Below, piece by piece: positions 17,095 through 24,543 of a stretch of DNA of 64,000 nucleotides. Position numbers and translations under genes: made by a program. Origin of the DNA: Rhizobium sp. SG_E_25_P2 (lineage in GTDB: Bacteria; Pseudomonadota; Alphaproteobacteria; Rhizobiales; Rhizobiaceae); assembly GCF_029892285.1 (NCBI RefSeq), contig NZ_JARXVM010000003.1:248001-312000 (forward strand), in the 5' to 3' direction. The notes beneath the pieces are model-generated. The model made no database searches, had not been told where the DNA came from, and was given only the letters and a program-made list of their open reading frames with translations. Numbering within the stretch: the first letter of the stretch is position 1; each line of letters starts with the position of its first letter.

Positions 17095-17318
17095 AGGTTG
17101 TCGATGCACAGAACAAGGAACTGATGGCGGTTCGCAAGGTCGATATCGAGAATGGCGAACTCGTCATTCGCGGCAAGATTTTTGGCGCCATGCCGATGGT
17201 CGCTAAGCTGACGCCCGAGGAGGCGCGCGCCGGCCTCAAGTTGCTTGGCTTCAAGACCTTCCTCCAACTGATCCCGTTCATCTTCCGGCGTTCGCCGGAC
17301 AGATCAGGATCCGTTTGA
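17091..17318 (+). CDS. Small conserved-looking protein coupled to the FAD oxidoreductase
   Basis: 75-residue protein of unknown function. It begins MKVVDAQNKELMAVRKVDIENGELVIRGKIFGAMP and ends with a hydrophobic segment (TFLQLIPFIFRR). Its ATG overlaps the stop of the upstream oxidoreductase (ATGA), which strongly suggests a real, translationally coupled gene. There is no signal peptide. The composition (hydrophobic helix plus basic end) could place it at the membrane or as a small partner of the oxidoreductase. I do not recognise a named family with certainty. Confidence 0.65.
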   Translation: MKVVDAQNKELMAVRKVDIENGELVIRGKIFGAMPMVAKLTPEEARAGLKLLGFKTFLQLIPFIFRRSPDRSGSV

Positions 17319-17357
17319 GATCAGGCCGCCGCCGGCGGCGGCCTCGGCGCGCTCGGC

Positions 17358-17771
17358 GTGGCGATGGGTTTTGCCCGCAAGCTCGAGATTCCCATCTTGC
17401 TTGCTTCGACACTGTCCATCGATCCCAACTCGTCGCTGACCGTGTGGGATGCGTCCTTGTCGCATCAGACCCTGTTCGTGATGCTGGCGGCGGCGGTTAT
17501 CTTCATGCCGATCATTCTCGCCTATACCGCCTGGGTCTACAAAGTGCTGTGGGGCAAGGTCACGGCGGGCGACATCGGCCGCACTATGCCGAGTTTCGCG
17601 ATACTGCCCTCGAACATTCCGAACATGGTGATCGCAGGAGCGGCGGAAACCATCCATGGTCTACGCTTCGGCTATCTCGATTATCTCATGCTGCATTATC
17701 CTGTCCTGGCTCCACTGGTCATCGCGATGCAGTTGTCCGGCGAGAGACTTGCGCATCTCAGATACGCATGA
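17358..17771 (+). pseudogene. Mosaic remnant: cytochrome bd subunit II (CydB) C-terminus joined to another membrane-protein fragment
   Basis: The reading frame is open but the product is a patchwork. Bases about 17391-17577 encode DPNSSLTVWDAS...VMLAAAVIFMPIILAYTAWVY...WGKVTAGDI, which is clearly the last 60-65 residues of CydB (E. coli CydB ends with SLT-WD--SS--TL-VM...VPIIL-YTAW-Y...TKEDIERN). From about 17587 the frame continues with ILPSNIPNMVIAGAAETIHG...YLMLHYPVL, unlike CydB and resembling the C-terminus of a transporter-like membrane protein (DUF1646 is one guess). The first 10 residues match neither. No cydA is present. Best read as fused decayed fragments. The rest of 17319-17875 shows nothing else. 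Confidence 0.6.
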
Positions 17772-17875
17772 GAGCATCAAGACCGCCGTCAGTAAGATGC
17801 GCCGCAGCCAGGTGCATGTGCATATCCAATGCTGGAGCGGGGTCGCAACTCTAAGGCATTGACTGTGATGGGCGG

Positions 17876-18817
17876 TCAAGAATCCGTATTCTGATCGCCA
17901 TTGCGGAAAGGCTCTGCGATAACAGACATTTGGACTGCCGTCCTCAGCCATCGGTGCGCGGGATCCTCGTCAAGATAGCGAGGCCATACCATCACTTCAC
18001 AGACCGGTTGCATCTCGAAAGGCGCGGGAAACAGCAGTACCGGGAAACGCTTTGCCATCTCTTCGGCCATGCGGCGATGCATGGTCACGATCCGCTCGGT
18101 TCCCATGACCAGGAGCGGCGCGACGCTGAACTGATCCACGGTGCATTCCACGCGTCGCTGGCGCCCGTAACGCGGGAGGAACCATTCTTCGAACGCCAGG
18201 CTGACCTCGTTGCCGAGCCTGATGGAGACATGGCCCCGGTTCATATAGTCATCCATTGTGAGCTCGCGGATGTCGCGAGCGCTTTCAGCGCACATCATAC
18301 AGACATGCTCGTCGCGCAACACTTCCGTTTGCGGATGCTGGAGGCGGCTCGCATATTGTTCGGGGATAATCAGCATGTCGATCGTTCCCCGCTCGAAGGC
18401 TTCCAGGACGTCGACCGGCGTCCGCCGGATGTCGAGCCGCATGCCCGGTGCGCTGGCGGCCAATTTTCGAACTGCATCGGCCAACAGAACGTCAAGCATG
18501 TAGTCGGACGCGGCAACTGAAAATGTCCGCGAAATCGCAGCGGGTTCAAAGATTGGCCGAATCGAGATGGCGGAACGAGCCCGCATCAGCGCATCGCGTA
18601 CCGGACCGATTAAGCTCTGCGCCAGGGGCGTCAGTTCCATACGCCGCCCGACCTGCACCAAAAGCGTATCGCCAAAATAATCCCGGAGCCGAGCAAGCGC
18701 GGCGCTGGTCGCCGATTGGCCGATGCAGAGACGCTCACTGGCGCGCGTGACACTACGCTCTTCCAAGAGGGCATCGAGAGCAACGAGAAGATTGAGATCA
18801 AATCGATCCAGGCGCAT
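17876..18817 (-). CDS. LysR-family regulator, NodD-like
   Basis: Regulator of 313 residues beginning MRLDRFDLNLLVALDALLEE, with the helix-turn-helix at about residues 20-45 (VTRASERLCIGQSATSAALARL) and an inducer domain containing YMLDVLLADAV and GTERIVTMHRRMAEEM. Belongs to the NodD/NahR branch and parallels the LysR protein at 3494. Starts at ATG 18817. It is divergent from the outer-membrane protein gene at 18995, with a long near-perfect palindrome in between that is the obvious binding site. It probably activates the downstream transport and dioxygenase genes in response to a phenolic. Confidence 0.93.
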   Translation of the reverse strand: MRLDRFDLNLLVALDALLEERSVTRASERLCIGQSATSAALARLRDYFGDTLLVQVGRRMELTPLAQSLIGPVRDALMRARSAISIRPIFEPAAISRTFSVAASDYMLDVLLADAVRKLAASAPGMRLDIRRTPVDVLEAFERGTIDMLIIPEQYASRLQHPQTEVLRDEHVCMMCAESARDIRELTMDDYMNRGHVSIRLGNEVSLAFEEWFLPRYGRQRRVECTVDQFSVAPLLVMGTERIVTMHRRMAEEMAKRFPVLLFPAPFEMQPVCEVMVWPRYLDEDPAHRWLRTAVQMSVIAEPFRNGDQNTDS

Positions 18818-18835
18818 GTGTCCTCACTCCCAAAT

Positions 18836-18860
18836 TATGTATCGATGACATCAATACATA
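18836..18860. promoter_or_regulatory. Palindromic LysR-type operator
   Basis: A 25-base dyad with 12-base arms TATGTATYGATG / CATCRATACATA around a central A; the only asymmetry in the arms is one C/A pair. It lies 18 bases upstream of the LysR start and about 135 bases upstream of the outer-membrane gene, a typical divergent LysR arrangement. Confidence 0.65.
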
Positions 18861-18994
18861 GAATGAATCTAATCTGATTTTCATTTCTTTGACAGTCGTT
18901 AATTTTTCACAGTCGCCTTGGTGCAGGAGGATCGCGCCGCGACTTGGGGAAGAGCCGTCAATCGGCTCTCTGGGAACTATACATGGGAGGGGAA

Positions 18995-20086
18995 ATGAGT
19001 ATTTCGCACTGGGCGGCGGCTGCCGTCGTTTCATTCGTAGGAACAGATGTGCTGGGCGCAGATGTTGCCAATGGGGGCTTTCAGCCGCCCGCATCGACCG
19101 TTACTTTGTCCAACCTGGGTAAGGCCGGCCTGCTCAGATCCTATTTCGAAAGTGATCAGTTCGGATCTGTCCAATGGCGTGTCGGGCAGTCCCGTGTCAC
19201 GATTGGCGCAGCGGAGTCCTCGGGACTTCCGAACAGCCATTACAAGGACGGGACCGCCGATACCGTCGTGCCGCTGAACTTCATGTTCGGCCTGCCGGAT
19301 GGCCAGTCGGCAGTCCGCCTGGGGGTGAGGGGCACAGTCTCGAACGGCGCCAACTATCCCGTCGAACTCGACGGTGGCACCGGCCGGGTGGATCTGCAGT
19401 ATCTGCGCTTTCCCGATGCCAACACGATGTGGGCCTTGGGCGGCTTCATCGAATACACCGACCTCGACATTGAGGCGTCCGGATCGGTCGAGCGGCGGGC
19501 GGGAGGCCTTCGCGCCGATTTTCTCAACGAGTTCAGCGAACATTGGGGCGTTGCCGCGCGGGCGGAATATTCCTGGGGCGAGTCCGACCTGAAGATCGAT
19601 GTCGGCCCCGGCCTGGTCATGGAGCACAAGCAGGGCGACGACCACTTTTATACGCAAGCCGAACTGATCGGCCAGTATCGCAGCCAAGACTTCTCGATCA
19701 TTCCGGAAAACTGGGTTTTCCATCCGGTGCTCGGCATCGAGTTCCAGCGCAGTTTCATCGAGTCGACTGCCAACAGTTTCGGCGAAGTGTCGTCCGGCGT
19801 TGTCGGCGCGACCGAGGACTATGGCGCCGTCTGGGCGCATATGCGGATGGAAAAGGAAGTTCCGCCTGGCGGTTGGTCGCCCAATTTCCTTCTCGGCATC
19901 GAGCAGGAATTCGTCAACGACCTCAATGCGGTTGTCGATGAGCCGACCTATGCCGTTTTCGGCGCTGGCATCTCCCAAACCTTCGGCAGAAGCCACCGGA
20001 TGGAGGTTTCCTACACGCGCCATCAGGGACTGGAGGAACGTCGCTGGAACCAGGCTATCGTCGGCACGCTGACGATGAATTTCTAA
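18995..20086 (+). CDS. Outer-membrane beta-barrel protein (probable uptake channel)
   Basis: Secreted protein of 363 residues. The signal peptide is about 1-23 (MSISHWAAAAVVSFVGTDVLGA). The rest is rich in alternating, amphipathic strands with aromatic girdles (AVRLGVRG, VDLQYLRFPDANTMWALGGF, WGVAARAEYSWG, VFGAGISQTFG) and ends in phenylalanine (GTLTMNF), the sorting signal of barrel proteins. It may belong with the meta-pathway phenol-degradation barrels, but I cannot confirm this. The ATG at 18995 follows GGGAGGGGAA; longer frames upstream lack support. First gene of a plus-strand unit with an MFS transporter and dioxygenase, so it probably admits the substrate. Confidence 0.78.
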   Translation: MSISHWAAAAVVSFVGTDVLGADVANGGFQPPASTVTLSNLGKAGLLRSYFESDQFGSVQWRVGQSRVTIGAAESSGLPNSHYKDGTADTVVPLNFMFGLPDGQSAVRLGVRGTVSNGANYPVELDGGTGRVDLQYLRFPDANTMWALGGFIEYTDLDIEASGSVERRAGGLRADFLNEFSEHWGVAARAEYSWGESDLKIDVGPGLVMEHKQGDDHFYTQAELIGQYRSQDFSIIPENWVFHPVLGIEFQRSFIESTANSFGEVSSGVVGATEDYGAVWAHMRMEKEVPPGGWSPNFLLGIEQEFVNDLNAVVDEPTYAVFGAGISQTFGRSHRMEVSYTRHQGLEERRWNQAIVGTLTMNF

Positions 20087-20191
20087 AGATGTGACAAGGC
20101 CGCGGGTCTTTTGAGCCGCGGTCAACATCTGCGCCTCGGGATAGGAGACGGCGTGGAGACAATGGAACGATCAGCTTTCCGGGAGGAACCA

Positions 20192-21379
20192 ATGACAAAA
20201 CTGAACAGCTGGGGCGGACACGCTACCCTGAGCATCGGCCACATGGCGGGCATGATCGACCTGGCGGCCTTGCCGCTGTGGATCGGCAGTCTGATGAAGT
20301 TCTACGGTTTGGCCGCTCCGCAGGCCGGACTGACAGTAACCACCTTTCTCGCGGCCGTGGTCGTGTCGAGCGTCATATTCGCGCCGATGTTCACGCGGCT
20401 GAGGCACCGGTCCTTTGCCTTCTTTGGCTATTGCGTGGCCGGTTGCGCCTTCCAGGCGGCGTCCTGGCTGCCGGTGTCGCCGGACAGCCTCGTGGGTTTG
20501 GCGCTCCTGCACGCGGTGGCTGGCCTTGGAGTTGGCGCGGCGCTTTCTGTGACCCATGGGGCCATGGGGCGAACGGCCAATCCGCATCGCCTGTTTGGGA
20601 TCGCCAACGTGGCGATGGGAATTCTCGCAGTCATCATGTTCGCGGCGCTGCCCGGCGTCATCGCCGCCTATGGCGGACAGATCATCTTCCGCGCTTTTGC
20701 GATTACCATGGCCTTCGGCGCCGTCATCGCACTTCTGTTCTTCCCCGATGTGCCGCCGGCTGACGCGCCGGTGTCTGGCAAACGCGTGGCGTTCGTGAAG
20801 AAGCCGCTGCCGAAAGCCGCATGGCTGACGATCGGCGCCATCGGCTGCATCGCATTCAATCAGGCCATGGTCTTTTCCTTCGTGGAGAGGATTGGCGACA
20901 CGCGCAATTTCGGCGAAGGCGCCGTCCAAAATGTCCTGATTGTCACCGGCTTCGTGAACCTATTGCCAGGCATTCTCGCCGCCCTGCTGCAGAAGAAACT
21001 TGCGCCGGTCAATGTCGGCATCGCCGGCCCCATCCTCCAGGCTGTGTTTGCGCTCTCCCTGACGGGGGCCGCCACCTACACCTTCTTCGCAGTTCCGGCG
21101 ACGCTCTATGTCGCGCTGGTGATCTTCACTCACACGTTCATGTTCGGTCTTCTGAGCCGCGTGGATGAGACGGGGCGGGCAGTTGCTGCGACGCCTGCGA
21201 TGATGATGACTGGCTCGGCCGCCGGACCGGCTCTCGGTGGCATCGTGGTCGACACGGTGGGGTATCCCGGTCTTGGCTGGACTGTCGCCTGTTTTGCCGT
21301 TGTGGCGGTGACTTTCATGTTGATGGCCCGTCGCGAACTTTTACGCCAACGCGAACAGGTGGCGGTCGCCGTTGCCTGA
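20192..21379 (+). CDS. Major facilitator superfamily transporter
   Basis: Inner-membrane protein of about 395 residues with roughly 12 hydrophobic segments, for example VTTFLAAVVVSSVIFAPMF, LLHAVAGLGVGAALSVTHGA, ILAVIMFAALPGVIAAY and WTVACFAVVAVTFMLMA, and a central loop (SGKRVAFVKKPLPK) dividing two six-helix halves. This is the MFS plan. The ATG at 20192 follows GGGAGGAACC. Placed between the outer-membrane protein and the carotenoid-oxygenase-like enzyme, it likely imports the phenolic or isoprenoid substrate of that enzyme; export of a product cannot be excluded. Confidence 0.87.
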   Translation: MTKLNSWGGHATLSIGHMAGMIDLAALPLWIGSLMKFYGLAAPQAGLTVTTFLAAVVVSSVIFAPMFTRLRHRSFAFFGYCVAGCAFQAASWLPVSPDSLVGLALLHAVAGLGVGAALSVTHGAMGRTANPHRLFGIANVAMGILAVIMFAALPGVIAAYGGQIIFRAFAITMAFGAVIALLFFPDVPPADAPVSGKRVAFVKKPLPKAAWLTIGAIGCIAFNQAMVFSFVERIGDTRNFGEGAVQNVLIVTGFVNLLPGILAALLQKKLAPVNVGIAGPILQAVFALSLTGAATYTFFAVPATLYVALVIFTHTFMFGLLSRVDETGRAVAATPAMMMTGSAAGPALGGIVVDTVGYPGLGWTVACFAVVAVTFMLMARRELLRQREQVAVAVA

Positions 21380-21426
21380 TTTCAAATCCTCCCAAGACTG
21401 TAAAATTTCAACTACTGGAGTTTCAG

Positions 21427-22914
21427 ATGAACCAGCATACCAATTTCACCCCCGGCCTGCAGTTTCCAGACGATCTCGTGTTCACAGGCTATGCGGCGCC
21501 GGTGCGTATCGAGGGTGAAGTCCACGACCTCGAAGTGATCGGCCGCATTCCGCCGGAACTGGAAGGGATGTATATCCGCAACAGCGCCGACCACACTTAC
21601 CCGCCCCTGCACGGCAAGGACATCTTCCTGAACGGAGACGGCATGGTGCATTCCGTGCGTATCCAGAACGGCCATGCGGACCTGACCATGCGCTATGTAC
21701 GCACCCGCAAGTTCCAGCTGGAGCGGGCCGCTCGCCGCGCCATGTTCGGCGCCTATCGCAATCCCTTCACCGACAGCCCGGAAGTGGCCGGCGAAGACGC
21801 CAACACCGCCAACACATCCGTGCTCTGGCATCATGGCAAGCTCTATGCCCTCAAGGAAGCGGGTCGGCCCTATGAATTGGACCCCAACGACCTGACGACG
21901 CGCGGCGAAGTCGATTTCGGCGGCCAATTGAAGAGCTGCACCTTCACCGCCCATCCGAAGATCGACCCGCTGACCGGCGAATGCGTCGCCTTCGCCTACA
22001 ATTGCGAGGGCGTCGCCAGCGACGAGATCGAAGTCTATACGATCGACCGCGAAGGCCAGTTCACCCGCACGGAGCGCTTCAAGGCGCCCTATTGCTCCAT
22101 GGTCCATGACTTCCTCGTCTCGCGCAATTTCATCGCTTTCGTCATCTGCCCCATGGTCTGCGAATGGGACCGGGTGAAAAATGGCGAATCCTACTGGCAT
22201 TGGGACAGCCACAAGGAAACCTATATTGCCGTCATCCCCCGCGATCAGGGCGTCTCCGCCATCCGCTGGTACACCGCGCCGAAGGTTGCCATGCAGACGC
22301 ACACCTTCAATGCCTGGGACGATGGCAGCCGTCTGGTGCTCGATCATTTCGTCAATGAATCCGGCTGGCTGAGCCAGTTCCCCGACATCCACAATCCGCA
22401 TGCGCACGAATTGCCGCCCTTCGGCGAGCGCTGGATCGTCGACTTGTCGACGCGTGGCGGTGACGTAACGGTGGAGCGCTTCATCAATCACATTGGCGAA
22501 ATGCCGGTGGTCGATCCACGCTTTTCCATGCGTCGCACCCGGCATTTCTGGTTCGGCACCAACCATCCGGCCCGTTGGCCCATGCTGCCGCCCGGTCCTA
22601 AAGGCCCTCCCTTCACCTGCCTCGGCCATTTCGACGAAGAGACCGGCAAGATCGACCTCTTCTATGCCGGCCCTGATGCATCGCCGGAGGAACCCTGCTT
22701 CGTGCCGCGCAGCGCCGACGCGGAAGAAGGTGATGGTTGGCTGATGACCATGGTCGGACGACGCGCCGAAAACCGCACCGATCTCGTCATTCTGGATGCG
22801 CGCAACATCGCCCAAGGGCCGGTTGCCGTACTGAAATTCCCCTGTCGCGTGCACGAAGGCTTCCACGGCATCTGGGTGCCGGGCAACGCACTCGGTTCGG
22901 ATCGCGGGTTCTAA
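21427..22914 (+). CDS. Carotenoid-oxygenase (RPE65) family dioxygenase, stilbene/phenylpropene-cleaving type
   Basis: Non-heme iron enzyme of 495 residues that cleaves a C=C bond with O2. Four iron-binding histidines are visible: His176 (FTAHPKID), His227 (MVHDFLV), His292 (MQTHTFNAW) and His480 (EGFHGIW). The N-terminal block IPPELEGMYIRNSADHTYPP...HGKDIFLNGDGMVHSV is diagnostic. Bacterial catabolic members include lignostilbene dioxygenases and isoeugenol monooxygenase. With the outer-membrane protein and MFS gene upstream and aromatic-ring genes nearby, cleavage of a stilbenoid or alkenyl-phenol to an aldehyde is more likely than carotenoid cleavage. Confidence 0.92.
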   Translation: MNQHTNFTPGLQFPDDLVFTGYAAPVRIEGEVHDLEVIGRIPPELEGMYIRNSADHTYPPLHGKDIFLNGDGMVHSVRIQNGHADLTMRYVRTRKFQLERAARRAMFGAYRNPFTDSPEVAGEDANTANTSVLWHHGKLYALKEAGRPYELDPNDLTTRGEVDFGGQLKSCTFTAHPKIDPLTGECVAFAYNCEGVASDEIEVYTIDREGQFTRTERFKAPYCSMVHDFLVSRNFIAFVICPMVCEWDRVKNGESYWHWDSHKETYIAVIPRDQGVSAIRWYTAPKVAMQTHTFNAWDDGSRLVLDHFVNESGWLSQFPDIHNPHAHELPPFGERWIVDLSTRGGDVTVERFINHIGEMPVVDPRFSMRRTRHFWFGTNHPARWPMLPPGPKGPPFTCLGHFDEETGKIDLFYAGPDASPEEPCFVPRSADAEEGDGWLMTMVGRRAENRTDLVILDARNIAQGPVAVLKFPCRVHEGFHGIWVPGNALGSDRGF

Positions 22915-22928
22915 AAAAGACAGATCGA

Positions 22929-22959
22929 CCGGCCGCGCCACGCCGCACCGTGCGGCCGG
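22929..22959. other. Intercistronic hairpin
   Basis: CCGGCCGC (22929-22936) and GCGGCCGG (22952-22959) form a strong stem between the dioxygenase and GST genes. There is no T run, so it is more likely an mRNA-stability or attenuation element than a terminator. Confidence 0.35.
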
Positions 22960-22981
22960 ATCATCCAGGGAGGAGAAAATC

Positions 22982-23644
22982 ATGATAACCCTATACGGCG
23001 ACGTCACCCGGACCCGCGCCAACCGTTGTAGCTGGATGCTGAACGAGATCGGCATCGAACATCACCGCGAGCCGGTGTGGTTCCGTCCCGGCGCGCCCAA
23101 GCCAGACGCGTTTTTGGCGCTCAATCCCAATGGAAAATGCCCCACGCTGGTGGATGGTGATACGGTGCTGTTTGAATCGCTTGCGATCAACCTCTACCTG
23201 GCGAAAAAGTATGGCGGACTTCTGGGTCCTCAATCGATTGAGGAAGACGCTGTCATGACTCAATGGTCCCTCTGGGTCGCCACCGAGATTGAGAAATCAT
23301 TGCTTCTGACATCGGCCGTGCGCTACCTGTTCGAGCCGCAGGACCCTTCTTCTGACGAAGCGGAGATCACTATGCGCAAGCTCTCCCGGCCATGGGCGGT
23401 GCTTGATGCGCATCTGAAGGAAAGAGATTTTATCTTGGGCGACAGGTTCACCGTGGCCGACCTCAATGTCGCTGCTGTCATGCACTTCATTCCGATCGCC
23501 GGGATTGATATATCGCCCTGGCCTGCCATGCAGCGCTGGTTGGAGACCTGCCTCTCCCGTCCCGGCGCTATCGACACCCGGAGCGTGGCCTTTCGTGTTC
23601 CGCGTCCCTCCACGTCCCGCGATGTTTTCGCGATGTTCATCTGA
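22982..23644 (+). CDS. Glutathione S-transferase family protein
   Basis: Cytosolic GST of 220 residues. The N-terminal thioredoxin-like domain (about 1-82) contains LYGDVTRTRANRCSWML with a Ser/Arg active-site region and LNPNGKCPTLVDGD...LFESLAINLYLA (cis-Pro and the Glu-Ser glutathione motif). The C-terminal helical domain has ILGDRFTVADLNVAAVM (N-capping box). In aromatic clusters such GSTs act as glutathione-dependent lyases or isomerases (beta-etherase, maleylpyruvate isomerase). Starts with GGGAGGAG. Likely co-transcribed with the dioxygenase gene and may detoxify or further process its aldehyde products. Confidence 0.88.
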   Translation: MITLYGDVTRTRANRCSWMLNEIGIEHHREPVWFRPGAPKPDAFLALNPNGKCPTLVDGDTVLFESLAINLYLAKKYGGLLGPQSIEEDAVMTQWSLWVATEIEKSLLLTSAVRYLFEPQDPSSDEAEITMRKLSRPWAVLDAHLKERDFILGDRFTVADLNVAAVMHFIPIAGIDISPWPAMQRWLETCLSRPGAIDTRSVAFRVPRPSTSRDVFAMFI

Positions 23645-23681
23645 TTTTGACCCCATCTCAAAACCTGGACCAGTGCTCAAT

Positions 23682-24104
23682 ATGTTTCCACTTTCCATCG
23701 CATCCGCCATCATTGACGAGGCGCTCGCCGAGGCGCGCCGGCGCGCCTTCCAGCCGCTCGCTGTTGCGGTGCTGGATGCCGGCGGCCATCTGGTTGCCTA
23801 CAAGCGCGAGGATGGCGCCGGCATCGTTCGCTTCGATATTGCCTTCGGCAAGGCCTGGGGCTCGCTTGGCATGGGTTTCGGTTCGCGCGAGCTCAGCCAG
23901 CGGGCGGCCAAAAATCCGACCTTCATCACCACGCTGACCTCGATCAGCGGCGGACGAATGGTTCCCTCGCCGGGCGGCGTGCTCATCCGTGACGCCGACG
24001 GCCATGTGCTCGGCGCCGTCGGCATCTCCGGCGATGTGGGCGATAATGACGAGATCTGCGCCTTGGCAGGCATAGAAAAGGCCGGTCTCTTTTCCTCGAC
24101 CTGA
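23682..24104 (+). CDS. GlcG/HbpS-family (DUF336) heme-binding-like protein
   Basis: Protein of about 140 residues with the GlcG/HbpS fold: IDEALAEARRRAFQPLAVAVLDAGGHLVAYKREDGAG, then AFGKAWGSLGMG and a C-terminal GGVLIRDADGHVLGAVGISGD. These proteins accompany many oxidation pathways; roles in heme or cofactor handling are proposed, but a catalytic role is unproven. Cytoplasmic here (no signal peptide), unlike the second copy at 34630. ATG 23682 (or GTG 23673) has only a weak ribosome-binding site; 37 bases follow the GST stop, so it is probably the last gene of this operon. Confidence 0.85.
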   Translation: MFPLSIASAIIDEALAEARRRAFQPLAVAVLDAGGHLVAYKREDGAGIVRFDIAFGKAWGSLGMGFGSRELSQRAAKNPTFITTLTSISGGRMVPSPGGVLIRDADGHVLGAVGISGDVGDNDEICALAGIEKAGLFSST

Positions 24105-24133
24105 CCCTCACCTCCAGAGGAAGGATACCAAGA

Positions 24134-24172
24134 AGCCCCCTGCGGCCGTTACAGATGCGGCTGCAGGGGGCT
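24134..24172 (+). terminator. GC-rich hairpin at the end of the dioxygenase operon
   Basis: AGCCCCCTGCGGCCG (24134-24148) pairs with CGGCTGCAGGGGGCT (24158-24172), 14 of 15 pairs, 29 bases past the stop. It lacks a T run but is the natural end of the plus-strand unit. Confidence 0.55.
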
Positions 24173-24543
24173 CTGGATTCCTGACATTCGATCCGGCTGG
24201 ATCTATTCCGCAAAGACCTCGTCGCGCTCCCTTCGGATATACGGGACGATAGCAATGACGAGCATGGCGAGGCTGATGGCCAGCGCGCGCAGCATCAGGG
24301 AAGACACCCATGGCGCCAAGCGCAACAGTCTGGGGATCTTTGAACAGCCGCAACGCAAGCGGGACAGTGCCACGAGTGTCAGCCCACCTGTCAGGTTCTG
24401 CGGCGCGCGGCATTATCATCGGCCTGCTCCAGCCTGTCCTCAATCTCAATGATCTTGCTTCCTCTCCTGCTGAAGCTCCTGTTCAGTTCAATCTCGATCC
24501 TGCCCCGCCGCACAGGATTTGCGCGGCGGATCCACCTCAAATG
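24173..24543 (-). pseudogene. Gene-free stretch with a possible frameshifted membrane-protein remnant
   Basis: No intact gene between the GlcG-like and bicupin stop codons. On the minus strand one frame reads VPLALRLFKDPQTVALGAMGVF (about 24372-24305). A different frame continues MLRALAISLAMLVIAIVP, then a charged tail ending in a stop (about 24297-24206). Together this looks like a last transmembrane helix plus cytosolic tail of a transporter interrupted by a frameshift. Family not identified. A weak hairpin (24505-24529) follows the bicupin stop. Confidence 0.3.

Noticed and set aside
17661-17951. Small open frames on both strands near the LysR stop
   Set aside because: Overlap each other and the LysR C-terminus; no composition or start signal of a gene.
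20095-20140. CCGCGG repeats around 20100-20128 as a terminator
   Set aside because: Stem of only six bases with no T run before the MFS gene, so not reported as a terminator.
21427-22914. Carotenoid catabolism reading for the RPE65-family enzyme
   Set aside because: Not excluded, but surrounding genes are for aromatic compounds; kept as a family-level call.
21412-23055. Minus-strand open frame of 547 residues
   Set aside because: Antisense to the carotenoid-oxygenase gene, which has four iron-binding histidines.
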